The notes under the pieces: model-generated | What the model was told of the DNA's origin: nothing | Databases searched by the model: none | The model's input: only the letters and a program-made list of their open reading frames with translations | In this document: piece by piece, positions 17,191 through 25,410 of the stretch | Layout: every line of letters starts with the position of its first letter | Position numbering within the stretch: the first letter of the stretch is position 1 | Source of the DNA: Aeromonas tecta | Lineage (GTDB): Bacteria; Pseudomonadota; Gammaproteobacteria; Enterobacterales; Aeromonadaceae | DNA length: 39,595 nucleotides | Direction: 5' to 3' | Assembly (NCBI RefSeq): GCF_000820185.1 | Contig: NZ_CDCA01000043.1 | Span: 1 to 39,595 of the forward strand | Position numbers and translations under genes: made by a program

Positions 17191-18177
17191 ATGACTACAC
17201 AGGACACCGCCGCACTGCGCTACCCCAAGGGCTGGTTCGCACTGACCACGGTTTACAGTTTTACCGGGTTGGCTATTCTGGCCTCCATCGTCTTCTCCCT
17301 GCTGCTGTTTCTCTCCATCGACGACAACCCGCTGATGAAGTGGCTGTTCGGCGGGCTCGCCATCATCTTCGAACTGGGCAAGTTTTACGTCTGGTACGAG
17401 TACGGTGAGTGCAAGGCGCGCCGCGATTTCGGCGGCGCCTTCTGGTCGCTGCTGTTTTACAGCGTGCTGGCGGCCATCTCCATCGGTGGCAGTATCGGCG
17501 GCATCAACAGCGCCACCAACACCATTCTGAGTCAGCAGGCGCGCCACGAGCGGGAACTGGCGCGCTTCGACGAGCAGATCGCCAGCATCGAGCGCCAGAT
17601 CCAGCTCAACGAGGAGGCGGCGCGCAAGTACATCGAGATGGCACGGATCTCCAGCGGCGTCAGCGGCTTGCAGCAGGCCAATACCAAGCTCAGGTTGAAG
17701 CAGGATGAGCTGCGGCTGGAGCGCGATGCCAAGCCGCTCAACGAGCAGTCCTCCATGCTGGGGCTGATGAGCAGCCTGGCGGACGGGGTGGGCATGAGCA
17801 TCAGCCAGGTGCAGTTCCTGCTGGTCTGCTTCCTCTCGGTGCTGCTCGATGCATTCGGTGCCTATTTCGTCAGCCTGATCGGGGCGGAGAACCGCTTCCG
17901 CCGCCAGTGGTTGCTGCAGCAGCGAGAGCGCACCGAGGCTGTGTCATCGGAGGCCGCTGACATCCTGGTCGACAAACCGGCCCCGGCGCCCGCCCTGGTG
18001 GAACGGGTGCGTGGCGCGCTGGAGAGTGGCGAGCTCAAGTGCAGCAAGCGCAAGGTGGCAGAGGTGCTGGCCATGCCGCTGGAAGAGGTGGACAGGGTGT
18101 TCCAGCATCTGCTGGCACAGGGGGTGCTGGGGCAGGGCAGCAACCGCCATTACTATCTCAATACATCCGCCAGTTGA
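17191..18177 (+). CDS. Membrane protein with central coiled coil and C-terminal winged-helix-like domain, unknown function
   Basis: I do not recognise a named family. With ATG 17191 the protein is 328 residues. Visible parts: transmembrane helices at about 16-42, 50-70 and 84-106; a charged coiled coil at about 115-181 (rich in Glu, Arg, Gln); a fourth hydrophobic helix at about 204-231; a Pro/Ala linker around 258-270; and a C-terminal segment (about 275-325) with a basic helix-turn-helix-plus-wing look (SKRKVAEVLAMPLEEVDRVF, then QGVLGQGSNRHYYLN), like FtsK-gamma or other winged domains. The start is uncertain: 17191 has no strong ribosome site, while ATG 17116 has AAGGAA upstream but lies before the likely promoter. 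The layout suggests a membrane-anchored DNA- or protein-binding factor. Confidence 0.8.
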   Translation: MTTQDTAALRYPKGWFALTTVYSFTGLAILASIVFSLLLFLSIDDNPLMKWLFGGLAIIFELGKFYVWYEYGECKARRDFGGAFWSLLFYSVLAAISIGGSIGGINSATNTILSQQARHERELARFDEQIASIERQIQLNEEAARKYIEMARISSGVSGLQQANTKLRLKQDELRLERDAKPLNEQSSMLGLMSSLADGVGMSISQVQFLLVCFLSVLLDAFGAYFVSLIGAENRFRRQWLLQQRERTEAVSSEAADILVDKPAPAPALVERVRGALESGELKCSKRKVAEVLAMPLEEVDRVFQHLLAQGVLGQGSNRHYYLNTSAS

Positions 18178-18180
18178 ACG

Positions 18181-18210
18181 CGAGGCCACCCCAGGGTGGC
18201 CTCGTTGTTG
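18181..18210 (+). terminator. Terminator hairpin after the 17191 gene
   Basis: An 11-bp stem CGAGGCCACCC/GGGTGGCCTCG (18181-18191 with 18194-18204) directly follows the stop codon. The T tract is weak (TTGTTG), so efficiency is uncertain. Confidence 0.6.
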
Positions 18211-18217
18211 CTGGGGA

Positions 18218-18290
18218 TTGCCGGGGGCTGCTAGTGAGTCAGCACCCTCTTTGTTGCCGGGGGAGGCTCGCGGGCTAGTGAGTCAGCACC
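18218..18290. repeat. Imperfect tandem duplication covering the 3' end of the small membrane protein gene
   Basis: TTGCCGGGGG occurs at 18218-18227 and 18254-18263, and the 17-mer GCTAGTGAGTCAGCACC occurs at 18230-18246 and 18274-18290. The second copy of the 17-mer encodes the last residues and stop codon of the minus-strand gene at 18275-18442; the first copy lies just beyond its stop. The second unit is 8 bases longer. Confidence 0.85.
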
Positions 18291-18442
18291 ATCATCAGGC
18301 TGAGGAATGCCGCCAGACCGCCACCGAGGCCGATGATCCAGTAAAACCCCTTGGCTCCTTGCTTGAGCGGGATGCGGAAGTAGAGCAGCAAGGCCCACCA
18401 TCCCAGTGCCAGCAACAGAGGAATAAGAAACATTCGAGCCAT
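18275..18442 (-). CDS. Two-helix small membrane protein, unknown function
   Basis: The start at ATG 18442 gives 55 residues with a good GAGG 7 bases upstream. The peptide is two transmembrane helices (about 3-21 and 31-51) joined by a short basic loop (FRIPLKQGAKG). A longer version from 18478 is possible but has no better start. No family is recognised. It is divergent from the oxidoreductase gene at 18499 and ends inside a small tandem duplication. Confidence 0.65.
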   Translation of the reverse strand: MARMFLIPLLLALGWWALLLYFRIPLKQGAKGFYWIIGLGGGLAAFLSLMMVLTH

Positions 18443-18498
18443 GATGCCCTCGCTGTTATTCTGTTGATCCTTGATCAATCAACAGGATGGATTGTGCA

Positions 18499-19464
18499 AT
18501 GACGCAGCTACAGATTACCGCATTCGGCGACCCCTCGGTACTTAAGCTCAACCCCTCCCTCGACAAGGTGCCCGCAGAGGGGGAGGTTCGGGTGCGCATC
18601 TGTTATGCCGGGGTCAATCCCATCGACGCCAAGACCCGGGCCGGCCTCGGCTGGGCGGCGGCCCAGAACAAGGACAAGCTGCCCTGGACGCCGGGTTATG
18701 ACGTGGCGGGCGTGATCGAGAAGCTCGGCCCGGGCGTCAGCGCCTTCAAGGAAGGGGAGCCGGTGTGTGGCATGGTGGGTTTCCCGCTGGCGGGGGGCGG
18801 CTATGCCGAATCCATCGTGGTGAGCGAGCGTGAACTGGTCAAACTCGACGGCGTCAGTCTCAAGCAGGGCGCCGCGCTGCCCCTGGCGGGCCTCACCGCC
18901 TGGCAGGGATTGTTCGAGCACGGTGGCCTCAAGGGAGGGCAGCGAGTGCTGATCCTGGCCGGTGCCGGCGGGGTGGGCCATCTGGCGGTGCAGTTTGCCA
19001 GTGCCTATGGCGCCGAGGTGGTGGTCACCGCGAGCAAGGACAATCACGTCTTCCTGCATGGGATCGGCGCCAGCAAGATGGTGGATTACCACGACGCCGA
19101 CTGGGTCGCCCAGGTCGGGCCGGTGGATCTGGTGCTGGATCTGATGGGGGGGGAAAGTGGCAAGGCGGCGCTGGCCTGTGTCGCCAAGGGTGGCAAGCTG
19201 GTGACGGTGCCGACCCTCACGGCGCAGCTGATCAAGGATGCCGGCGCGGCGCTGGGCGTAGAGGTGACCGGCATGCTGGTACACCCCGATACCAGGCAGC
19301 TGGCCCAGATGCTGATCCTGCTGCGCCAGGGGGGTGCGCACATCACCCTGGCGGGCGAACACACGTTGGCAGAGGGGGCCCTGGCGCATCAGGCCCTCGA
19401 GCGCGGCCATACCCGTGGCAAACTGGTGCTGCGCATGCCTGCCGCCGAACGCTATCCTGCCTGA
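18499..19464 (+). CDS. MDR-superfamily NADP-dependent oxidoreductase (quinone oxidoreductase-like)
   Basis: This 321-residue protein has the GroES-like N-terminal domain (VRVRICYAGVNPIDAKTRAG, then GYDVAGVIEKLGPGVSAFKEGEPV) and a Rossmann domain with the nucleotide loop AGAGGVGHLAVQ near residue 150. The zinc-binding cysteines of true alcohol dehydrogenases are absent, which places it with zinc-independent quinone or enal/enone reductases. ATG 18499 is chosen because GGATGG lies 8 bases upstream; ATG 18487 overlaps that site. It is coupled to yqaA by a TGATG overlap. Confidence 0.9.
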   Translation: MTQLQITAFGDPSVLKLNPSLDKVPAEGEVRVRICYAGVNPIDAKTRAGLGWAAAQNKDKLPWTPGYDVAGVIEKLGPGVSAFKEGEPVCGMVGFPLAGGGYAESIVVSERELVKLDGVSLKQGAALPLAGLTAWQGLFEHGGLKGGQRVLILAGAGGVGHLAVQFASAYGAEVVVTASKDNHVFLHGIGASKMVDYHDADWVAQVGPVDLVLDLMGGESGKAALACVAKGGKLVTVPTLTAQLIKDAGAALGVEVTGMLVHPDTRQLAQMLILLRQGGAHITLAGEHTLAEGALAHQALERGHTRGKLVLRMPAAERYPA

Positions 19465-19898
19465 TGGCGGCGCTGGAAACCGGGCTGGGTTGGCTGTTTC
19501 TCAGTGCCTTCACCTCGGCGACCCTGTTACCCGGCAGCTCGGAAGTGCTGCTGGGGGTAATGGCCAATCAGGACAAGTGGAGCATGACCAGCCTGCTGCT
19601 GTGGGCGACCCTGGGCAATACCCTGGGCTCCATGACCACCTGGTGGCTCGGCTGGCTTGCTACTTACAAGAAAAAACCGGAAGATTTTCAAGGCCGTGGG
19701 GAACAAAAAGCGCTCGGTTGGCTCAAACTCCATGGTCACTGGTGCCTGTTTTTTACCTGGGTGCCGGTGATCGGTGATGGACTCTGTCTGCTGGCCGGTT
19801 GGCTCCGTTTCTCATTTTGGCGTTCTCTTGTGCTGATAGGGCTCGGTAAACTGGTGCGTTATGCCGTGGTGTTGTTGCTGGCCAAGCAGATCTTCTAG
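19464..19898 (+). CDS. yqaA: YqaA-type DedA/VTT-family inner membrane protein
   Basis: This 144-residue protein has about four transmembrane segments and aligns with E. coli YqaA: SATLLPGSSEVLL near residues 18-30, LGNTLGS, and the conserved WVPVIGDGLCLLAGWLR followed by GKLVRYAVV. DedA-type proteins are linked to lipid carrier flipping and membrane-potential maintenance, but the role of this short subfamily is not known. Its ATG overlaps the previous stop, so it is translated with the oxidoreductase gene. Confidence 0.9.
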   Translation: MAALETGLGWLFLSAFTSATLLPGSSEVLLGVMANQDKWSMTSLLLWATLGNTLGSMTTWWLGWLATYKKKPEDFQGRGEQKALGWLKLHGHWCLFFTWVPVIGDGLCLLAGWLRFSFWRSLVLIGLGKLVRYAVVLLLAKQIF

Positions 19899-19924
19899 CC
19901 TCTTTTTTCATTGGTGAGGTAACA

Positions 19925-20062
19925 GTGACAGAACGCGCTCCATCAGGCATCTCATTGGACTCTACCCTGCCAGCGCTGGCAGCCCCGGCCCTGGACTTGC
20001 AGCCGCTCAGGCTGCTGCCAGGCATATTCTCTAGTCTCGTTTTCCGTGCAGCCACGAGGTAA
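19925..20062 (+). CDS. Possible leader ORF (45 residues) upstream of the M16 protease gene
   Basis: A GTG at 19925 has GAGG 5 bases upstream, in almost the same context as the real GTG start of the protease (GAGGTAACaGTGA versus GAGGTAACcGTGA). The ORF runs 45 codons and ends in AGG-TAA at 20060-20062, inside the ribosome site and 2 bases before the protease start, so it could couple translation. It contains a perfect 16-base palindrome CTGCCAGCGCTGGCAG (19967-19982). The peptide is Leu/Ala/Pro-rich and matches nothing I know. It may be chance. Confidence 0.35.
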   Translation: MTERAPSGISLDSTLPALAAPALDLQPLRLLPGIFSSLVFRAATR

Positions 20063-20064
20063 CC

Positions 20065-22878
20065 GTGAACAAACTCATTCCATTAAGCCTGCTGCTGGGC
20101 TTTGCCCTGCCGGTGCTGGCCGCCCCGACCCTGGTCTCTGAACAGGTCAAGCAGGAGGGCAAGCTCGGTATTCCCTATCAGATGTACAAGCTCGATAACG
20201 GCCTGACCGTGATCCTGGCACCCGACAAGTCCGATCCCCTGGTTCACCTCGACGTGACCTATCACGTGGGCTCGTCCCGCGAGACCGTGGGCAAGTCCGG
20301 TTTCGCTCACTTCTTCGAGCACATGATGTTCCAGGGCTCCAAGCACGTTGGCGATCAGCAGCACATGCGGATCATCAACGAGGCGGGTGGTGACATGAAC
20401 GGCACCACCAACAAGGACAGAACCAACTACTACGAGACCGTGCCGGCCAACCAGCTGGAGAAGGTGTTGTGGCTGGAAGCGGATCGCATGGGCTTCCTGC
20501 TCGATGCGGTGAGCCAGAAGAAATTCGAGATCCAGCGCGCCACCGTCAAGAACGAACGGGCCCAGCGCATCGACAACCAGCCCTATGGTCTGGTGAGCGA
20601 GAAGGTGGGCGAGGTGCTCTATCCGCGCTCCCATCCTTACTCTTGGCAACCCATCGGCTATGTGGAAGATTTGGACAGAGTCGGGGTCGATGACCTCAAG
20701 CAGTTCTTCCTGCGCTGGTACGGGCCGAACAACGCTACCCTGACCCTGGGCGGCGATTTCGACACCCAGCAGGCGCTGGCCTGGATTGAGCAATACTTCG
20801 GCTCCATTCCCCGCGGGCCCGACGTGGCCGAGCCGACGCCCGAGCCGGTGAGCCTGCCCGAGACCCGCTACGTCACCCTGGAAGACAAGGTGCACCTGCC
20901 GCTGCTCTACATCAGCTACCCGACGGTGGCGCTCGGTGATCCGCAGGAGCCGGCGCTCGATATCTTCGCCGATGTGCTCGGCGGCTCCGCCAGCTCCATG
21001 CTCTATCAGTCCCTGGTCAAGACCGGCAAGGCCATCGAGGTCGGCGCCTCTCACTCCTGCGAGGAGCTGGCCTGTACCCTGACGGTGTACGCCTATCCGA
21101 ACCCGGCGCAGGACGGCAACCTCAAGACCCTCAAAGACGAGGTCGACAAGGTGATCGCGGAGTTTGCCACCCGTGGCCTCAAACCTGACGATCTCGAGAA
21201 GGCCATCAGCAGCTATCGCGCCGCCGCCATCTGGGGGCTGGACAGCATCGAGGGCAAGGTGAGCCAGCTCGCCATGGGCCAGGTGCTGGCGCAGGATCCG
21301 AACTATGTGTTCAAGAATCTGGATGCCATCAGTCAGGTCAAGGCCTCTGACGTCAAGGCAGCCTATGACAAGTTCATCGCCGGCAAGCCTGCCGTGGTGC
21401 TGAGCGTGGTGCCCAAGGGTAAGACCGATTGGCAGGCGGGCACGCCGAACTTCACCCCCGCCAAGCGGGAGTTGCCGGATTACAGTCAGCATGCCGAGGC
21501 GCTGGCGCTGCGGCCAGTCAAAGACAGTTTCGACAGGAGCGTCCAGCCCAAGGCGGCCGAGGCGGTCAGCGTCAAGGTGCCAGCTATCTGGCGCGGCAAG
21601 CTGGACAAGGGCATCGAGCTCATCGGCACCCAGAGTGACGAGATCCCGGCGGTCTCCATCATGATCGCCCTGCCGGGCGGTATTCGGGCCGAAGGCAAGG
21701 GTGAGCTGGGTCTCGCCAGCCTCACCGCCGCCATGCTGGAGCAGGGCACGGTACGCCTCTCCGAGGCCGAGCTCAGCGACGAGTTGCAAAAACTCGGTGC
21801 CAGCATCAGCGTCTCAACCGCCCAGTACAACAACCTCATCACCATCAGCAGCCTGACCGACAAGTTGCCCCAGACGCTGGCACTGGTGCGCGAAGTCTTG
21901 ATGCGTCCCGGCATGCGGGAGGCGGATTTTGAACGGCTCAAGGCGCAGATGCTGCAAGGCATGAAGCAGAGCGAGCAGCAGCCTGAGTGGCTGGCCGGTC
22001 AGGCGTTCCGGGAGCTGGTCTACGGCAAGCAAAACCGGCTCGGTCAACCGACCAACGGGGTGCTGAACGATGTCGAGAAGCTGACCCTGGCGGATGTGAA
22101 GCGCTTCTATCAGGAGTACTACAACCCGACCAATGCCAAGGTGGTGGTGACCGGCGATGTGACCCAGCAACAGATCGAGGATCAACTTGGTTTCCTGACC
22201 GAGTGGAAGGGCGCAGCGCCCCAGCTGGGAGATCTCAAGCCCAAGGGTGAGCAGGCCAAACCCGGTATCTACCTGGTGGACAAACCGGGCGCGCCCCAGT
22301 CGGTGATCCGCATCGGTCGCCGCGCCATGGCGTTTGATACCACGGGGGATTACTTCACCGCGAACCTGATGAACTTCAATCTGGGGGGCAACTTCAACAG
22401 CCGCATCAACCTCAACCTGCGGGAAGACAAGGGCTACACCTATGGTGCCAGCTCGGGCTTCTCCGCCAATCGTGAGGCGGGTGTGTTCGCCACCGGCGCC
22501 AACGTGCGCAGCGATGCGACCGTGGATGCCATTCGCCAGTTCCTCAAGGAAATGGATGGCTACCGTGCCAGCGGCCCGACCCCGGTGGAGCTGGCCTATA
22601 TGCGCAGCGCCGTCTCCCAGCAGGATGCGCTCTCCTACGAGACCCTGGCGCAGAAGGCCGGCTTCTTGCTGCAGATGATCATGTATGACCTGAAACCTGA
22701 CTATGTGCAGGCCCAGAACAAGCTGATCAAAACGGTGTCGCCTGAGGCGCTAAAGGCCAGTGCGGCTCGCTGGCTGGATCCGGCCGATATGGTAATAGTG
22801 GTGGTAGGTGACAAGCAAAAGCTTGAAAAACCGCTGGCGGAGCTTCATCTTCCCATTTATCCGTTGCAGCTGCCCTGA
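20065..22878 (+). CDS. Exported M16-family zinc metalloprotease (pitrilysin-like, two-repeat)
   Basis: This 937-residue protein has a signal peptide (cleavage near VLAAP, residue 20). The N-terminal M16 unit has the inverted zinc motif HFFEH at 82-86 (His82, catalytic Glu85, His86) with Glu164 (KNERAQR) as the third ligand. The second M16 unit (about 500-937) keeps the fold and the late R/Y region (LREDKGYTYGASSGF) but has no HxxEH, as usual for the non-catalytic half. It is likely a periplasmic peptidase that degrades small proteins or peptides. It starts at GTG 20065 with GAGG 5 bases upstream. Confidence 0.93.
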   Translation: MNKLIPLSLLLGFALPVLAAPTLVSEQVKQEGKLGIPYQMYKLDNGLTVILAPDKSDPLVHLDVTYHVGSSRETVGKSGFAHFFEHMMFQGSKHVGDQQHMRIINEAGGDMNGTTNKDRTNYYETVPANQLEKVLWLEADRMGFLLDAVSQKKFEIQRATVKNERAQRIDNQPYGLVSEKVGEVLYPRSHPYSWQPIGYVEDLDRVGVDDLKQFFLRWYGPNNATLTLGGDFDTQQALAWIEQYFGSIPRGPDVAEPTPEPVSLPETRYVTLEDKVHLPLLYISYPTVALGDPQEPALDIFADVLGGSASSMLYQSLVKTGKAIEVGASHSCEELACTLTVYAYPNPAQDGNLKTLKDEVDKVIAEFATRGLKPDDLEKAISSYRAAAIWGLDSIEGKVSQLAMGQVLAQDPNYVFKNLDAISQVKASDVKAAYDKFIAGKPAVVLSVVPKGKTDWQAGTPNFTPAKRELPDYSQHAEALALRPVKDSFDRSVQPKAAEAVSVKVPAIWRGKLDKGIELIGTQSDEIPAVSIMIALPGGIRAEGKGELGLASLTAAMLEQGTVRLSEAELSDELQKLGASISVSTAQYNNLITISSLTDKLPQTLALVREVLMRPGMREADFERLKAQMLQGMKQSEQQPEWLAGQAFRELVYGKQNRLGQPTNGVLNDVEKLTLADVKRFYQEYYNPTNAKVVVTGDVTQQQIEDQLGFLTEWKGAAPQLGDLKPKGEQAKPGIYLVDKPGAPQSVIRIGRRAMAFDTTGDYFTANLMNFNLGGNFNSRINLNLREDKGYTYGASSGFSANREAGVFATGANVRSDATVDAIRQFLKEMDGYRASGPTPVELAYMRSAVSQQDALSYETLAQKAGFLLQMIMYDLKPDYVQAQNKLIKTVSPEALKASAARWLDPADMVIVVVGDKQKLEKPLAELHLPIYPLQLP

Positions 22879-22898
22879 GGGCGCTACACAAAATGAGC

Positions 22899-22918
22899 GC
22901 CGCCCCGATGGGGGCGGC
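22899..22918 (+). promoter_or_regulatory. Stable hairpin just before gshA
   Basis: GCCGCCCC-GATG-GGGGCGGC forms an 8-bp GC stem with a tetraloop, 12-18 bases before the gshA start. There is no T tract. It could limit read-through from the protease gene or hide part of the gshA ribosome site; only the structure is seen. Confidence 0.45.
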
Positions 22919-22936
22919 CAACCATGAGCCGTGAAT

Positions 22937-24535
22937 ATGACTACTACTAGCTTGTCGCTCACCGAGTTGTTGACTGCCCTGGGTTCGCCGGAACGGGTGA
23001 CCGCCCTCAAGGGGATCCGGCGCGGGATCGAACGTGAATGTCTGCGCATCACCCCCGAGGGTGCGCTCTCCCAGAGCGATCATCCCAAGAGTCTGGGCTC
23101 GGCCCTGACCCATGCCAACATCACCACCGATTACTCCGAGAGCCTGCTGGAGTTCATTACCCCGGCCACCGACTCCATCGAGAGCCTGATCGAGCAGCTC
23201 GGCGACATCCATCGCCATACCATCCACCATATCGGTGATGAGCGGATCTGGCCGCTCTCCATGCCCTGTTTCATCGGGGATGAGGAGAGCATCCGCCTGG
23301 CCCAGTACGGCAGCTCCAATATTGGCAAGATGAAGACCCTGTACCGCCAGGGCTTGAAGAATCGTTACGGCAGCCTGATGCAGGTGATCGCCGGGGTGCA
23401 TTTTAACTTCTCCATGCCAGACAGCTTCTGGTGCGAATGGCAGGATCTGGTGGGCGAGGGCTGCTGCAGCCAGCGTTTCATCTCCGAGAAGTACATGGGG
23501 CTTATTCGCAACGTGTACCGCTTCGGCTGGCTGGTGCCCTATCTGTTTGGCGCCTCACCGGCCATCTGCGACTCCTTCCTAAAGGGGCGCAAGAGTAGCC
23601 TGCCGTTCCAGAAGACCGGCAAGGGCACCCTCTATCTGCCCTATGCTACCGCGCTGCGGTTGTCGGATCTCGGCTATACCAGCAGCTCCCAGAGCCGACT
23701 CAATATCAGCCACGACAACCTGCCGGCCTATGTGGCCAGCCTGCGCCGTGCCATCAGCACCCATGATCCCGAGTTCGCGAAGATTGGGGTCAAGGTGAAC
23801 GGTGAATACCGTCAGCTCAACGACAACGTGCTGCAGCTGGAGAACGAGTTGTATGCGCCCATTCGTCCCAAACGTACCCCGCGCAGCGGCGAGAAGCCGT
23901 CCGATGCGCTGGAGCAGCGCGGCATCGAATACATCGAGCTGCGCACCGTGGACGTGAACCCCTTCACGCCGTTCGGCATCGATGTGGATCAGATCCGCTT
24001 CTTCGACTTGTTCCTGGTCTGGTGTCTGCTGCGCCCGTCCCCGGTCCTGACTGAGGCGGAGATTGCCCGCAACCGTCGCAACCAGAACAAGGTGGTGCTG
24101 GAGGGACGTCGTCCCGGCCTCGAACTGGAAGACGAGCAGGGTAACCCCATCGGCCTCAAAGAGTTCGGTCTCAAGCTGTTCGACGAGCTGGATCAGGTCG
24201 CCGGGCTGCTGGATCGCTGCTGTGGCCGCAACCGCTATCGCGAGACGCTGGCCATGCACCGCGAGAAGCTGCACAACCCCGAGCTGACCTACTCTGCCCG
24301 CCTGCTCAAGCAACTGCTGGAGAGTGGTCAGGACAATGGCTGCTTTGGCGACGAGCTGGCGAGCCGCTACCGGGAAGAGATGCTGGCCGGTGAGCTGCAG
24401 TACTGGGATGAAGCTTATTTTGCGGGTGAGGCGCGGGATTCCCTCGCCAAGCAGCGGGAGCGGGAGCGCGGTGACAGCCTGTCGTTCGACGACTTCCTTG
24501 CCGATTACTTCGGGACTCGCCAGACCACGGTCTGA
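22937..24535 (+). CDS. gshA: Glutamate-cysteine ligase
   Basis: This protein of about 532 residues joins glutamate and cysteine with ATP, the first and rate-limiting step of glutathione synthesis. Strong family blocks are seen: IRRGIERECLRIT near the start, LGSALTHANITTDYSESLLEFITP, MPCFIGDEESIRLAQYG, GVHFNFSMPDSFW, SDLGYTSSSQ, and LENELYAPIRPKRTPRSGEKPSDAL. It is the gammaproteobacterial type 1 enzyme. ATG 22937 (MTTTSLS) is used; GTG 22931 in the same frame is an equal alternative, and neither has a strong ribosome site. A bidirectional terminator follows. Confidence 0.95.
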   Translation: MTTTSLSLTELLTALGSPERVTALKGIRRGIERECLRITPEGALSQSDHPKSLGSALTHANITTDYSESLLEFITPATDSIESLIEQLGDIHRHTIHHIGDERIWPLSMPCFIGDEESIRLAQYGSSNIGKMKTLYRQGLKNRYGSLMQVIAGVHFNFSMPDSFWCEWQDLVGEGCCSQRFISEKYMGLIRNVYRFGWLVPYLFGASPAICDSFLKGRKSSLPFQKTGKGTLYLPYATALRLSDLGYTSSSQSRLNISHDNLPAYVASLRRAISTHDPEFAKIGVKVNGEYRQLNDNVLQLENELYAPIRPKRTPRSGEKPSDALEQRGIEYIELRTVDVNPFTPFGIDVDQIRFFDLFLVWCLLRPSPVLTEAEIARNRRNQNKVVLEGRRPGLELEDEQGNPIGLKEFGLKLFDELDQVAGLLDRCCGRNRYRETLAMHREKLHNPELTYSARLLKQLLESGQDNGCFGDELASRYREEMLAGELQYWDEAYFAGEARDSLAKQRERERGDSLSFDDFLADYFGTRQTTV

Positions 24536-24554
24536 CATCCTGCCCTTGATGATG

Positions 24555-24580
24555 AAAGCCGCTCCCTGGAGCGGCTTTTT
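24555..24580. terminator. Bidirectional intrinsic terminator between gshA and the convergent kinase gene
   Basis: AAAGCCGCTCC/GGAGCGGCTTT (24555-24565 with 24568-24578), with A/T runs on both sides (TTTTT at 24576-24580). It overlaps the last bases of the minus-strand gene. Confidence 0.85.
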
Positions 24581-25280
24581 ACTGTGCGTGATGCAAGAGT
24601 GCGAGCTGGCTCAGCAGATAGTAGTGATAGCGCAGACCAAACAGCTTGTGGGACTCCAGGGAGGCAATGAGCGCCTGCTTGCGCTGGGTCTGCAGCAGAG
24701 GCAGGCGACGCACATGGGTATCTATCCAGACGATGGCACCTGAGGGGGCCAGCATCAGGTTGCCGAGATGCAGATCTCTGTGATGGTAACCCTGCCTGGC
24801 CAATGCCAAGACATCCCTGGCAAGGGCGCGAAGCAAGGCAAGCCGGCCGGCTTCATCGGCCTGGCGAAAGTACGCCTCACCGGACTGATGATCCTGCAGG
24901 TATTGTACGGCGAGGAAAGAGGCGAGGGGGTTTAGCGGATTGAGCGCCAGGCCTGCCGCCTTGCAGGGCACGACATTGAGGCCGGCCTGGCGGATCAGGC
25001 GGTTACTACGGTATTCACGAAAGGCATCGATGTGGCCGATCAGCCGTTTGCCGAGCAGATCCCGACAGAACCAGCGCAGGCTCCAGCGGGGATATTTGTC
25101 GGTAACCAGCTTGCAGAGGCTGCTACTGGCGGGATGGTGCCAGAACAGGCTGCTGGCCTGTTGCTCGAGACGCCGGGTCTGGCTGGTCTGAGCCAGGGTC
25201 CAGATCGGCAGCTTGAGATCGTCATTCACTAGCAGATAGTAGTGTTTTTGACCATTAAAGCTCAGAGAGGTGAGTGTCAT
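24579..25280 (-). CDS. InaA/WaaP-type lipopolysaccharide kinase-like protein
   Basis: This 233-residue protein has the small kinase-like fold of the Kdo/WaaP/InaA families. The catalytic loop is intact (YHHRDLHLGNLM, with the HxDxxxxN core) and is followed by WIDTHVRRLP, the DxD-like metal-binding segment. An N-lobe lysine-rich region with R-S-N-R-L-I-R precedes it. WaaP enzymes phosphorylate LPS core heptose; InaA-type members have unclear substrates. The start at 25280 has no clear ribosome site. It is monocistronic and convergent with gshA. The kinase fold is firm; the substrate is not known. Confidence 0.82.
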   Translation of the reverse strand: MTLTSLSFNGQKHYYLLVNDDLKLPIWTLAQTSQTRRLEQQASSLFWHHPASSSLCKLVTDKYPRWSLRWFCRDLLGKRLIGHIDAFREYRSNRLIRQAGLNVVPCKAAGLALNPLNPLASFLAVQYLQDHQSGEAYFRQADEAGRLALLRALARDVLALARQGYHHRDLHLGNLMLAPSGAIVWIDTHVRRLPLLQTQRKQALIASLESHKLFGLRYHYYLLSQLALLHHAQ

Positions 25281-25351
25281 AGCGCTGTTTTTAGTATTTA
25301 TGACGGTGATTAATTCTCTCCTCCATAAGCTGACCTGACCTGAATGAGCTT

Positions 25352-25383
25352 GTCTAAAAAAGAAAACGGCCCCGAAGGGCCGT
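25352..25383 (-). terminator. Intrinsic terminator of aspA-dcuA
   Basis: Read on the minus strand, stem ACGGCCC/GGGCCGT (complement of 25366-25372 and 25377-25383) with a TTCG loop is followed by TTTTCTTTTTT (25365 down to 25355). It sits 28 bases after the dcuA stop. Confidence 0.9.
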
Positions 25384-25410
25384 TGTGCATGCAGTCATCG
25401 ACTCGGATGA

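Noticed and set aside
22924..22950. Tiny ORF starting ATGAGCC just before gshA
   Set aside because: Only eight codons, out of frame with gshA and with no ribosome site; likely chance.
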